Counted from the stretch's first letter, positions 34,824 through 47,709 are shown. The stretch: 64,000 nucleotides of DNA from Siphonodentalium dalli (GCA_032622095.1 CP136067.1:78084705-78148704), one strand, 5' to 3'. Program-made: numbers and translations. Notes: a model not told the origin generated them from the sequence alone.

Positions 34824-37350
34824 CACTGCAAAAATAAGTGTTCTAAAATGAACGCGTTCATACCACCGAAGTGTTTAAATCGTATATAACGCTATGTGTT
34901 AACTCTAAACATCAGCGTTAGAGTGCCAGTCGTCTAAAGACATAGATCTAAAACGGCAGTGTTCAAACGTTGAACAGTGGTATTCAGTCTTTGACTAGTG
35001 GTGTTCAGTCGATGAACAGTGATGTTCATCTGAAGTATAATAACTGTCGTGCAGTACCGGTATCAACAGGTAAATTTAGTTTAGTATTTCCCGTTGATCG
35101 GTTCGGAGTGGAATTATATAACATATTTTCAATTATATATATGGCACAAAAAATACCACTAATCATAACAAACTATGCATTTAGCTGAACACCAGTGTTC
35201 AATTGTGCGTTCAGGATGACTTAACATCGGCGTTCAAATTGCCGTCCGTTCCGTTGCCGATTCCGTTAATTGCAGGAATCAACGCAAGTGTTGTCATGCG
35301 CAGAAGTATTATTTTGACAACCTACCGTTTCGTGCTCTTGTATTTTTTGGAGGGAAATACGTTGTTGTGTTGTGGTTGATTCTAATTCTAGATAATTGCA
35401 CAGGCATACGTTGTTTTTCTTGTGCTCGCGTATCTGTTTGTATATATAGAACAAATGGCCGAAGGAGTTTGTCTGTCGTTCGGCTTTCAAAGTGTGATTT
35501 CTTGATTGAAAAATACCATGACTCGAGAAAACACGTGTATCGGCATCGGCCATGGCGCCGATTTCAAATTAACAACAATTTATGCTGAATGTTGGTTTCG
35601 GAGGACATACATGTAGCTGTCAAATCTGCGCATAAAGTGACCAACAGTGATAATGGATGGCCTGTTACATGGACTAGTGTACACCGATACGTGATCTAAT
35701 GCCGTGATAGAGTGGACACAACGATTCTAGGAGAACGCTCGATGTACATGACCAGGAGAACATTATCATTCGATCTCTCGGCTCGATATCACCGTCAGAT
35801 GACGACGCTTTTTGTGAGACCGCTGTCCCACCATGCACACACCAACATGCATGTACAGTTTCGGTGATATTGACCATACTGTTACCATCTTGTTATATTT
35901 GCATACTGAGTGTGATCATCACTAAATCCAGCATTCCGATTGGTTGGCGCCCACGTGGCTAGTTGCAATTATTTATCGGTGAATGCGCTCATAACTGCAA
36001 GCTCATAACAACATCGATACGTCATTTGGGTTTGGAAAGACAAACGCGTAATGTTTTGGGAGCATTTGGATTCGCGCAGGATTGACTTAATAAATCATCG
36101 GGTTTCAATTGTTCCTGTTAACTTTTGCCAAGGGTGCTATCGGATATTTTGGGCTGGTTTTGTCACGATACACTTTTCGATTTAAATACATTTACAAAAG
36201 TGGCCTTTTCGCTAAATGTATATAAATATAAGGATTAACTGTCATGTGGACTGTTTTTTATGGAGATGTAACCGTGAGGTAAGTGGTCATAACTTGTATG
36301 TAAAACTCTTCGGGTTTTACACAAGTTATGAACACTTACCTCAAGGTTACATCTCCATAAAAACAGTCCACATGATAGTTAATCCTTATATCATTAAACA
36401 ACTAATTTACGGTGATATTGACCATATTGTTACCATCTTGTCATCATTAAACGACTCATGATTTTAAAACCTCACTGTCACTTCCACGAGTTGACTCCCA
36501 AATTACCACAGTTAGAACTAGAGCAACGTCCTAACAAATTACAAGCCTAGAAAGTTACAAATAATTCATCAGATTATCGCTTGTACATAACATGTGGAAA
36601 CTATCCTTGGACCATTCAAATTTGAATGCACACCTCAATTCGAATGTATACGCATTACTGTAGTCTGCACATCCATTGCACATGTTCATAAAGTCCACAG
36701 AGAGCATCGCATATATAAGAGCATGCACTCGATTGGGCATACAAGGTGAAGGTAAATAGTACTATAGGCCAATATGTTATCTTATATATGAAAGGCTCCC
36801 TATGGGGAACTCGCATATATAAGAGAATACATTGACACAAGGAGACTCCCATATATAAGAGAATGCATTGACACAGGGTTTTCGCAAAATTTCAGGAAGC
36901 TCCAGTCATGAAAAGGGTATACGGTTATTCCCCTTGGGGTACATTTAAGGTAATAAAATATATTCTATTCTAGTTTATGGTTGCGTTGAACATCAGTATT
37001 TACCTCCTTCTAACGTCAGTGTTCACAATTATTACCAAAATCTTAACACTATAGTGTTCAACATTGCCCATTTTAACGCCAATTTAGCGTTTAATTTCTG
37101 TTGCATGTGTTCTGAACACCGTAAGGCGTTCAAATGTTGAACACTAGTGTTAACTTTATTAAACACTTGTGTGTTGAACACTAGTGTTATAAGTTGGACA
37201 CCGGCGTTACAATCTGAACACCAGTGTTAAAGACAATTTGAACGCTTGTGTAAACATATCTGAACACAAGTGTTTAAGATTGAACACATGAACGCGTTCA
37301 ATATCTGTTGCAATTTTAGTGTTCAAAAACGAACATTTATTTTTACAGTG
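34824..37350. mobile_element. 2.5-kb TIR element with palindrome-rich arms
   Basis: Left terminus CACTGCAAAAATAAGTGTTC (34824-34843); right terminus is its near-exact inverse, GAACATTTATTTTTACAGTG (37331-37350). Two of 20 positions differ, and each end is flanked by TA. The arms (34824 to about 35245, and about 36985 to 37350) are filled with variants of GAACAC/GTGTTC, often as palindromes such as TGAACACTAGTGTTAAC. Both arms contain GAACGCGTTC (34849 and 37290). The centre, about 35250-36980, lacks the motif and may be an insertion or the original cargo. No transposase frame is visible. TA flanks and CACTG ends would suit a Tc1/mariner-like mechanism; that is inference. Confidence 0.65.
36226..36391. 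repeat. 166-bp near-perfect foldback (long hairpin)
   Basis: Two arms of about 78 bp pair around the loop TCTTCGG. The outer ends are ATATAAGGATTAAC and GTTAATCCTTATAT. The arms differ by about three substitutions and two small indels, so the inverted duplication is young. A 33-bp direct repeat (CGGTGATATTGACCATA...) occurs at 35862-35894 and again at 36410-36442, so about 515 bp including the hairpin may have been added between them. It could be a foldback transposon or a dsRNA-forming locus. Confidence 0.85.
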
Positions 37351-37402
37351 TACATAAAGTGACGTTTGGCCATCGAATTCGGGGTCCTTTGTTTGTGTAA
37401 TC

Positions 37403-37466
37403 ATCACCATCATCATCATCATTGTCGTCGTCGTCGTCATCATCGTCGTCGTCGTCATCATCACCA
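37403..37466 (+). repeat. (ATC)n/(GTC)n trinucleotide microsatellite
   Basis: Compound CATCAT / GTCGTC tract. It generates poly-serine and poly-methionine/threonine open frames that are not genes. Confidence 0.95.
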
Positions 37467-37469
37467 TGT

Positions 37470-39202
37470 TCACCGTCCTACAACCACATTGTTATCGCCA
37501 TCGAATCCGGGTTAAAGATAGTCCCACTATTTTCTCACAAACGGACACGTATAGTCGTCAATTCTGCGAAAATGTTTAAGAAAAAATTACGACTCCTATA
37601 CATTAGCTATTCGTAGTTCTTATCAGTAGTAGTTTATTACGCGAAATGTATCAAAAGACTCAGGGATGCACGACTGTGCCATTCACAACGACTCCGATAC
37701 AGTGTTCTCGATTACGATGCTTTCTGGAAGCTGTATCCACAACATACATCCGAGTTAAGGACAGTCGTGATAAAATCAACCTAAAAGCAGCGGATCTTTT
37801 AATTATTTATCATTTTCTGGTGGGAAATAACATACAAATAAGGAGCAAAATGTTAACGCCACAACTCTTAACACCGACACCAACATAAAGCGGACTACAT
37901 ACCATGCAAGTTGGAATCTTACAATTATACTGTAGTCTGAAATCCTTTGTTTTCCAAATGTTAGTGGTACTGGGACATGTGCATGTAGAACACAGTTGTT
38001 TTTCGCTCAATTAACAAGTTGCGTTTTGAATTATACTGCACGATTTAACGCACGCCTAGGCTACACAGGGAGTGATGTCATATCGCTACGGTGACACCAA
38101 GATTAATCGGTATGCATTAATGAAGTACGAAAAGCTAAACGGGGTGCACTTAATTTACCTGCTATACAATACTGGCTGCCTTGTTAGCAACATCCGGCCG
38201 AGGGTACAGTTACGTTAAATTCCTTCCCCTCGCGAAATATCGGACAGGTGTTATAAGGTAGATTAATAGAAAATAACAACAATGTCAGAAGTCCAAGTGA
38301 GATCGCATTCAAGCTGTGAAGATTGTATTTCTGGAATAAATAAATCCGTTTTTCGTTCAATGTCCTTTCGTGTTTGTGTCGTAATATGCACGTGTCAAGC
38401 TGAATCCCATCCCAAGAAATTAAAACGTAATTACATTTCTATATATTTCCTAATTATATCCTTCCATGTCAAAAGTTAAATGATGAACGAGACAGAAATG
38501 CCCAACTGATGCCTGGTCGGGTGTACACATTTGGAGTTCTTTCTTTTTTGAAGTTTGACTTGATTTGCATTTCGCTACGCAACGAGGGAGGACGTGTCGT
38601 TTAAAGCCCCGGGTCTGTTTGAAGCCTGAAATTGTGCTCGTATTTGTTACATGCCGGTCCGGTTCCGGGGTTTAGTGTAGGTTAATTAATACGTGTACAT
38701 TAAATACTTGTATGTGGACTTTATATGTTTCCGATGAACTAATTATGTCACTGCATGAAAAACACTCGGTCCCAATTCTGTTTCTGCAAGGAACAATAAC
38801 GATCTGTTTGAGTGTATATATAATGCATGTATATCTGTAGTTCGTGTATTTATCAACATGTATATATCTGAATTATTACTTGTGGCACCTAATGGACCTA
38901 CATGCATACCTGGAAAGTGTTGACGACGCAGCCGACCTCGGCAAAAGAGCAACAAGACGGCATATATAAAGTGGAGAATAGAAGACTATAACTCACAATC
39001 AGTATTGGGACTCAACCACTTACTGCAGTGCAGAATATCGATTACTCGACGGGCTACACGATCCCACATCAGAATTGAACAATTTGAAAATTAGAACACG
39101 AATTCTCACTATGTTGTGTATTATTGTACTGTGGTGATAGTATTTTCGATTCCATAGGTTTTGTTTTGGGAGTGGGCTAACAGCAAATAACTGTTTATGT
39201 CT
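37470..39202. other. Unassigned DNA
   Basis: No gene or repeat family recognised. The phrase GAATCCGGGTTAAAGATAG near 37503 also occurs near 34720, suggesting a scattered short repeat. Confidence 0.4.
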
Positions 39203-39432
39203 TTCGGAATAAAGGAACTTCATAGTTGAGTAGTAGAGAACATTCGGAATAAAGAACCTTCGGAATAAAGAACCCTCCTGATATTTTCGGTCTCGGAGTA
39301 AAGCACCATCGGAATACAGAACCGTCGGAACACAGAACCTGCATGTGGAATAGAAAGCCTTTGGAATAGAAAACCTTCGAAATAGAGAACCTTCGTATAT
39401 GTAATACAGAACTTCCGGAATAAAGAACCCTA
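39203..39432 (+). repeat. Degenerate 16-bp minisatellite
   Basis: About eleven imperfect copies of GGAATAAAGAACCTTC, some separated by a few extra bases (near 39275, 39345 and 39400). Individual copies vary to GGAATAGAAAGCCTTT or GGAATACAGAACCGTC. The first copy near 39204 is separated from the rest by about 30 bp. Confidence 0.85.
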
Positions 39433-41388
39433 CCCGTTTGGCTTGCCCTTCGTCATGACAGGCGTTTACAACAAACTGTTAAGTCTACACCATTCAATTC
39501 AGTTCAATTAATAATCATGAAGATTATCTAAGGCGCTTTTCTCTCTAACATAATGGACAATAAGAGCTTCATATTATGTTCCCAATCGTAATGCAATGTC
39601 TATGTTAGCTGTAATTTTACAGGTTCTTCACTAGAGCGGCTTACGCTTTCTCACCACGCCATGTAGGTCCCTATTTAGCGTCTATGTATGACGAAATTAG
39701 TTCATTCTGTCTCACGTCTCACATAAAGCAAAACAGGTATTGAGACATCACATGGCACAATATATGCACCTACTATATATGCAGAAACATGATCCCAAAA
39801 GTTTTCAATATTAACAATAAGTGGGTTTGTTTCACATTATTTACGAAGGCTTTATTCTAGCCAGGAGACTGTTCCATTATAATTATGTTAATAAATATTT
39901 CATGTCACAAATTACTTAATTGGGGCGTGCCACACAAAGCATGCACTCGACAAGAGACAATACCAACATGCTGACATCCAAGCTGTTGTCTACTAAAAGT
40001 CATTATGGGAGAAACACATATTTCTCTGACCCGAAAAGGCATCATCGATGTAACACGAGAGATGAATCCAGATAGATAGGGCGAACATCTTGTTTGGAAG
40101 TTCTATTATGGAAATATGGAATGCCTGTCGGTATCGCCGATGTCATATTCTCTTTGATATATGTTAAAATTATTTTATTAGTTATGATGATGTGTCAGAT
40201 AAATGTATACATACAGGTTAATTCGTTCCACAGCTTGTCATCTTAAATTTGTTGCGTGACTGGTAGAACGATTGACAATAGTAGCATTTGTATTGTCCTT
40301 GTGGTACTATTCTACCACACGAGGGAGACTGTGGCCGTGTTAATATCATACGGAGGCGGATCGTTACAGAGGACGGAAAAAGTCTAAACTCGTTATACCA
40401 CACGAATCATCACTGATAACAAAAACGACCATAAAATTGTGATATATTTAATAAATAGATCATGGCTTGGGGTTGACAGTGCGCGGGTGAACTATACCCA
40501 CCACTATACCAGAGTAGTCAACGACAAGACATGTTCTATTTATTAAATTTCACTGGACAATTCAAACTTGTAGCATATATACTAAATAGTGTATCCTATA
40601 CCAACTGCTGAAATTCCCGTCATACGACGTTAACAGACATCATGCATGTATAACTCGTTTTTACTGAGAAACAATGTTTTTATCCACTTAGACGATCAAG
40701 AGTTTATGAAAAACATAATCGTCGCAAGAATGTGTCGAAATCTATATATAGTTAGTTCAATAAACCGAAATGCGCAATATTTGGTTTTGTTTTGAATGCA
40801 CGAAAACAAGAAATTATACCACAAGGTGAATTGAACCGGACGTTAAAAGTTTTCACAGTATAGTGTTTTAATTTCATTTGGATACGCCTTAGTAAGGTGC
40901 TGGACACATTTATCTCAAGATTGGTTCCCCTGCTCATTGCTTTTTTTGCGTACGAGTTTGGTATAGTATATTGTGCTAAATTTAACACGATATACATGTA
41001 ATCGATATTGGTTATCGTTGTGGCCTGGAAGACAATACATATATAATTAATCAGATTTATGTGTGGGTTGGAGGTTTGCGCATTGTGAAATAACTATACC
41101 ACCAAATAATTTGTCCTATCGGCCGATCGAATTTTTTTTTGGACTTCTAGCCTAAACCGGCCAAAGTGCGGATTTCAGGCTTTTTCGTCCGCCGGTTCTT
41201 TTTTCGATTCCCGCCTCTACGGGGGAAAAACTCCGAAGGCAATTTCAATCAAAAGTATAATAAATTTGATCAGTTAGGGATTTAATTGCTTAGTCATATA
41301 TAGCAAGTACAATAGTTTCATTTTGTTTTGGGATGAGATATATGGTATTCCACACATGAGTTCTGCAATAATGCTTAGTCGGAGATTT
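39433..41388. other. Unassigned AT-rich DNA
   Basis: Nothing recognised beyond short simple repeats. It immediately precedes the LINE fragment at 41389, which is read on the minus strand, so part of 41300-41388 may be that element's 3' untranslated region. Confidence 0.4.
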
Positions 41389-41508
41389 TCACGAGGTCAG
41401 TTTTTCAGAAAATTCTGCGCGCTCACTTTGGTACAACGGGCACATGAAGAAATAATGATAGGTGTATTCTGATCGGTTTCCACATGAACATGTGCTGTCG
41501 GCGATGTG
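41389..41508 (-). pseudogene. LINE reverse transcriptase C-terminal fragment
   Basis: Translating the minus strand to the stop at 41389-41391 gives about 39 residues with the motif ADSTCSCGNRSEY...HYFFMCPLYQSERAEF. This is the CxCG...E...H..F.CP.Y...R signature that closes the reverse transcriptase ORF of many non-LTR retrotransposons, after the catalytic and thumb regions. The upstream part is replaced by an AT microsatellite (near 41521-41532), so no catalytic domain survives. The motif spacing is intact and the piece has no internal stop. The clade cannot be assigned from so short a piece. Confidence 0.72.
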
Positions 41509-42777
41509 TATAGTTGTTGAATATATATATATCGTAGCATCGTAAACTATTTTCTTCGCCCGTCGTATATATATAGGAGAGCTGGACCCGGGATCTATAA
41601 TTGTAAGTTGGTTTTAAAGGTATAGATAATTGATCAATGTCAATAAATATTGATTGATTGATTGACAGGAAAGCTGTCATAATGTTGCATGATACGATAG
41701 GGCGAATTGTATAGTATATATGTCGTTAAAAATGAAATCTCAACCCACACTGCAGGGATGTATCCAAAAATGCGTCTTTAGGTCAAGTCCCTTTCGTATC
41801 GTCTTTGCATGTCAGCGAGTGGCATCGCTTTTGAGGCATATATAGTGGAAAGGGAGAAGCTCCACACATTTACTCTCCCATAATAACATGCACGCTTTAC
41901 ATGGGTGATGCACATGTATACAGACAATACAAGTTGTGTACATGTCTGAATATTAAGTTGTCTGCTTGTGTTAAAGCGTGCTGATTATATGCGTATAAAT
42001 AGTGGGACATTTCAATTGAGCAGTGGCAGTCACCTATCTGGTGACACACGACACAGATCCTACCCGATCCGGATTCGTGATGCATTAACAATGTTGCTTG
42101 AACATTAAGCATGACATATTGTTTTACGTCGCATCGACCAAATCAGTCGCGATCTCAGATGATAAATTTCTCTTATTCCTATTAACAGAAACACATTATT
42201 CATAATTAAAAGTTAATTACTCAGATCCTAATTATTTGGTTTTGATTAGGTTAATAATTCCTGTCTTCTACGTGATTGGATACGAACTCTCTGTTGTTCC
42301 CAGGCGCACGCGTTGCGGTCTCAGATTGGACGAAAATAGCATTTATCCCCTACCGCGTTATCAATTGTCCAAAGAAATTATGAAATTCGATTAATGTATG
42401 TCATACATTACGAGACGGTTGGGTGCAAACGAGCAAGCTGCTTATGACGGTTAATTTGTGCATGAGATTCAATAGGTAGCACAACGCTACAACGATGCCA
42501 TTGTCATATATATGTGAATACCCCTGTGAATATAATATTTCTTATCCGGAATTACTCTATATTTTATCCCTTATATATGTTTAAAAATAGAACCTTATTA
42601 GAACCACTTTAACATGCACCACGCCACAATTTCCATTGAAAGCGCAGAGCGACACCCACCCCTCCCCGACCCGCGCATGCGTCTAGTATTTTATGTATTA
42701 TCATATTCTGTATTGTATAGCTTCACTATCATTATAATCATGACCACATGAGCTAATAAATCGTATCGTATCTCACC

Positions 42778-42779
<2 letters not shown>

Positions 42780-42811
<32 letters not shown>
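42780..42811. repeat. (TA)n microsatellite
   Basis: Uninterrupted TA run of about 31 bp. No element abuts it. Confidence 0.95.
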
Positions 42812-42813
<2 letters not shown>

Positions 42814-43136
42814 TATAGCATGCACATATACAATCCACGACTGGAACATCACATATGCGTGTTAACGATAACCTGGACCTCAACATTCGACTTATACACA
42901 CCTATTTGACTGGGATGAATGTCATCATATGATAATGCCAAAAACAAAAGATGAAGTAGCAACATAAAACATTTGTTATTTCGCCATAAAGGCACGTTGA
43001 TACACTGGCAATCTTTATAAAGTCAGGTGGTCGCCTATTTAGTTGGTATTTTAGCCTGCTGTCGACCAGGGGCCAACTACTACAATATATGAAACTTAGT
43101 AAGTTTCAAGTACATAAGTCGGATATAATATACACG

Positions 43137-43162
43137 TATATATATATATATATATATATATA
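43137..43162. repeat. (TA)n microsatellite
   Basis: Uninterrupted TA run of about 25 bp, no element abutting. Confidence 0.95.
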
Positions 43163-43498
43163 GCGTGTGCTTTCTTGTGATAATGTATTCGGATAATATC
43201 AATAAAAGCGGCATATATGTTACAAACAGCTGACTTTCATTCTACCGTCTTCTGAATTGCAGTTTTATAGTATGGCACCAACGCATACGCTCTCGTAAAC
43301 ATTTCCAACATATAAAAAGCTTAAGGTGGCAGCTGAATAATTCGTCTGATCAGAAGCTGGATCCGAGAATGTGGATTCACTATCCACTCTTCCTGGAGTA
43401 TTTGAGTAAATCTATTGAATTCTATGTAATCATCTACTCTTTTACTTTACAGACTGTCCGTCCACTTCGCCTGCTCGCACGGGTTCCAACTGCTCACC

Positions 43499-43745
43499 AA
43501 GGAGGTTACCTGCACGCAGTCACCCAGATAGTTATATCACTAGAGATGGTCTCAACTTCTCGTGTCAATAATACATGGACATGTCCGACATGATCATTGT
43601 GACTGAGCACAAAAAGTGTGTTATGGCGAGTGGCTTTCCAATAAATATGCCAGTAATTTCCCGTTCCTTTAGCCAGATGTCTGCCATCGAAGTCCCAGTA
43701 ACGAAACGCATGCATGGTCACCGATTGCAAATACAATGTACAAAT
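43499..43745 (-). CDS. Candidate internal exon, unknown function
   Basis: On the minus strand a T-rich tract ending in AAAG (43746) precedes an 82-codon open stretch that ends at CAG|GTAACC (donor at about 43498). The reading includes HAFRYWDFDGRHLAKGTGNY and NDHVGHVHVLLTREVE, a mixed, tryptophan-rich, non-repetitive composition typical of a folded extracellular beta-rich domain. I do not recognise a family. Both splice-like ends and the open frame could coincide by chance. There is no partner exon I can defend. Confidence 0.22.
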
Positions 43746-46701
43746 CTTTAAAAAAACAAAACATAATCATAACGATATAAACAAGTGCAACGCCAAGCGT
43801 GGCATTCGCCCGGGCGCTTGTTTAGAGAGTGTGCAATTCTATAAATGTTTGCTTGAAGAAAAGGGAAAAGTGTCCAAGTTTCGACGTCCAAGCAGGTCCA
43901 TAACACTGGTAAAAAGCAACCGATGAAACCCATCGTATAATGAGCGTATCCTTTCACTCATATATAATTGGTCTATCAATATACCAACATATAATGAAAT
44001 CAGACAGTTGGAATACTTAAGAGTAACAATGCTGAATGTGTGTAAAATAACTTATCATCCAAGTCCATCAAGGCATATATATATAACTATGACAAATACC
44101 TATAGTATGGTCGTTATGCGGTTAGACCAGGAATAAAGTGGCCGTTTTGGTCTCAAAATGTGGGTACTGGATTTCTAAACAACATTATACAAAATCCGCT
44201 AAAATCAGATATGGAGAAAAATTCCCAATTCAACATTGAATTTCTGCGGTTGGTGCACCAATTAGTGCCAAATTTGTAATAAATTGAAGTATACAATAGA
44301 AATGCTTAGTCGTGAACCATATCTGCAGAATGTCTATCCCAAAATTGACAAAATCCAATGAAATTTACATTTTGTGCAAAATTGAATAGCCAGTCCTATA
44401 AGAGTGAACAAACACTCGAATTATGCGAAGAAGAATGATTGCAGAGTGTATAAGAGAAACTTTTGATCAGAGTCGTACGAGTTCTCTTTAATATATATTT
44501 CATGAGAGGGAAATCGAAAGCATGCAGGGTATCATACAAGGTAAATCTGAACTTTTGAGCGCCTAGAAACGGAATAATAATGGATTTGTTTCTGCACTGT
44601 TATCTTGAATCGTGTGATTAATCAGTTAAATGTGATTTAAGAGCGATGTATTGATTCCGCGACATATTATAGAAGTGGAGATATATGTACTCATAGCCGT
44701 CTCACGAATGCGAGAGATCATCATTTATTTTGATATCTAGAAAACCAAACATTTCAAAACTCACTTCAATAGAACAGTTTGAGCTATATACATTCATATA
44801 TAGAGTACTGGTTAAAATGTTTAGATCCTTTTGCCCGTGTCTCAAAATTGTAGTCATATAGCTGCATCAGATCGATTGACGAATAACGAATATTTCGCTT
44901 GTATCACAATAATGCACGGTGGTATACTATGAACGCAATTTATCAAAACACAAAGGAGTACCATATACATGTATATAGTATCTTCAATAAATTATTAACT
45001 TTAACAAAATTGCCTACATACCCTGTAGCAGAGACTGTTTATTATATACCTGGAAATTATATTTGGTTATATCACCATGAGGCCACATATACGGGAAGCT
45101 GAAATAACAACTTTAAACGATAACCTGATATTTAGCACGTTTGTGTGTGGTATTGGTAAGATGTTTTCAAACAACAAGATGCTGAAAACTAATATTGTGC
45201 ATTTCGTGGTAGCATATTCCAATTGTATAAATATATATAGAGTGCCGACTGAAGTAATTTGAACAAAATGGTCTACTATAAGAAACCGGGTTGATAGCAG
45301 CACAAACGTATATAGTTTTATACAGAATGTACGATGTACCGTCTCTTTGATCTGGTCAGATGTGGTGCTGATATATTAAATAGATGAGTGTTTCTTTACA
45401 GGTTAACAAACATTGCGACGTACGCGTGTATGGTTTATTATCACGGAAAGTGTTGAAAAAACCAGTATTTATATCGCAAGGCTATATATGCACTTCAGTT
45501 TCTGCGTTAAATTCAATAATTAATTATCATGCTGAATTAAACTACCACGCCCTGTATGGCGAAACATTACTTCGTGTGTTGCATGATCAAAATTATTATT
45601 TTTGGCCCGACTGTTGGATGTATTCTAAACAGAAACCCAGAACATTCTAGACGTAAATCATTGGTTTGACTTTGCGTTGCAGTGACCGATAAATCCTTCA
45701 GATGGATCTGTTTTAATGATATGTGTAACTGTACAGATATTTAACAACATATATGTATATTACCAACTATTTTCAGTCGTATGTGGTTATCAAATATGTT
45801 GCTTTCGTCGGGGCGTGGTTTGGAGTTACGGCCATTTTGACACTCAGCTTATGTCCGCGATTGTATTATTTGCTGTCTGTGTTACGCTTTAGCTTCAGTA
45901 CTCTAATTGCACACAAACTGGTATTACTGCGTAATTCCTATATATGCCACAATATGGACGAAGCTGAACTGAATGTTCATGCCACTATAGGCCCCGGTGT
46001 AAGAAATATCTATCCGTTTTCGTAAGATAAGATTGTTTCATGACAGCATATGGTAACATCCTCGGACAGTACCTATAAATGCTTCATATATATATATTTC
46101 CGCTATAATACCAAATTGTTTTTAAATAATGAGGTTCAATAATGGTCAAAAGGGTGCACGCAAATCACAAGTAAATTGTGCAATAGTCATACAGTGGAGG
46201 ACAGTGCATTATTACTCAACAGTCTAAACCACACTACTATTGGAACGAAACTATATTTATATTATACGGATATATTCCTTTGAACTATTAAACACCTATA
46301 CTATATATTGATATCTTCCTGTTGATAACTTTACTTTAGCCTGTGTGGTAATTTCAACAAAATGCACTGAAGCGATCCCCATAGCCTGTTTGGTGTAAAC
46401 TACGTATAATGCACGAAAAACACAACCAGTACTACAATCATAATTCAACGTTTTGTTTTGAGTAGATACTTTATTACACACATATTGCTATTTTTCGGTT
46501 GATTCAACATATCCCCGCGAATATAATCGACCTATATTAATATTAAATATGTACATATTGTGATTATCTGATTATGAAATAAGCATATAATGGATTCGTG
46601 TTTGTTATTTCGTTTTATGGCACGGGCCACAGTAAAAACATATGTTAAAGAGAATACACCTGAAAAGTCGGGAGTAGGCTAAAATGTGTCGATGTGCTCA
46701 C

Positions 46702-46868
46702 ATAATCTGCTTAGAATCGCCTCATTGTGAGTAGATAGTGTGACTAAACGATCTCATTTTCAGTACATTATCGACTAAAAAATGAGGCGATTCTCAGCAG
46801 ATTATCACCCTTCTATCACAACTTCTATTGTAAGCAGATAATGTGCGGATTTTCGGGAAAACAGGCTG
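46702..46868 (-). mobile_element. Small TIR element (MITE-like), copy 2
   Basis: Core 46702-46805, 104 bp, with ends ATAATCTGCTTAGAATCGCC and GGCGATTCTCAGCAGATTAT. In reverse complement it aligns with copy 1 at 5165-5268, including the interior TTTAGTC...ATAATGT.CTGAAAATG. The subterminal ATTGTAAGCAGATAATGTGC (46827-46846) and the following block match copy 1's left flank, so the element extends to about 46868 on this side. Non-coding. Confidence 0.75.
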
Positions 46869-47709
46869 GTTGGTTACATTACTTCAGCCTGTATGGTAAT
46901 TTCACACAAATGCATTACAGCGAGACGGATAGCTTGCATGACGTAAAATGACGGGGGGGGGGGAAACAACTGGTACTAGAATAAAGATTCAAATTCGTAG
47001 ATCGGACCATGCAATAGTTGATGACCATGCAACTATAGTGTGGAAATCAAACCAAATCAATTTGTTGATACTAAAACAAATTGGTTGCTGGTGTGTAATA
47101 GATACAGAATCATACAGACGTGTGCAGTACATGTATGTGAACTCTATAGCACTAGTTGTTATGCCGCAAATTATAACTCAAGCGTGTCGGCTCTCGGTGT
47201 AACATTGCGCCATAACAAATAACGTCCACCGCGTCAATAACTAGCATGGGTACTAACGATAAACAGTAAGATGGTGCTAAGGAATATTGACTGTTCGTGT
47301 GTACTAAACACAGAACCGCATATATGTGTATATAAGGTGAACTTTGTCGCACTTTTTTGTTACAACTGGAGCCTGATGGACCCTCGTAACATTGTGTCGT
47401 ACCAAACGCATGAGATAGCTTTCGCCTCCTTCGCACGCCTGTGTGGTTCTGTCTATTTGTACCTAATTTGAAAGCAAGGATGAGATAGACCCAATTCAAA
47501 GTGGTTGAATTAACCCCAGAAAGAGTTAGGTTTAAATACGGTATGTAAATATTCATTCCGCTACCCTGGAGGTTATGTTGTGGTAGATACAAAAAAAGTT
47601 ATATATCACATGGTGGGATCTAAAGCATCACCGGAATGACGCGTTATATTATTACTATAAAAAGTTGCTCCAGGTGAATGAAATTCATTCAGCCCACGAA
47701 ACATATAAC

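Larger units (their letters stand above)
41509..46701. other. Mostly unassigned DNA with microsatellites
   Basis: Contains an (ATTG)n tract near 41646-41664, TA microsatellites at 42780-42811 and 43137-43162, and a weak exon candidate at 43499-43745. Near 46334-46400 a block reading CTTTAGCCTGTGTGGTAATTTC matches another at 46881-46950 in direct orientation, indicating a scattered repeat around the TIR element at 46702. No confident gene. Confidence 0.4.

Noticed and set aside
37100-37350. Steroid-receptor elements (AGAACAnnnTGTTCT) in the TIR element arms
   Set aside because: The half-sites are similar but the spacer is four bases rather than three in the main palindrome, and spacing varies.
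39203-39432. Heat-shock-element array (GAAnnTTCnnGAA)
   Set aside because: GAACCTTC gives two correctly phased pentamers, but the next GAA is one base too close in nearly all copies, so the register of a heat shock element is broken.
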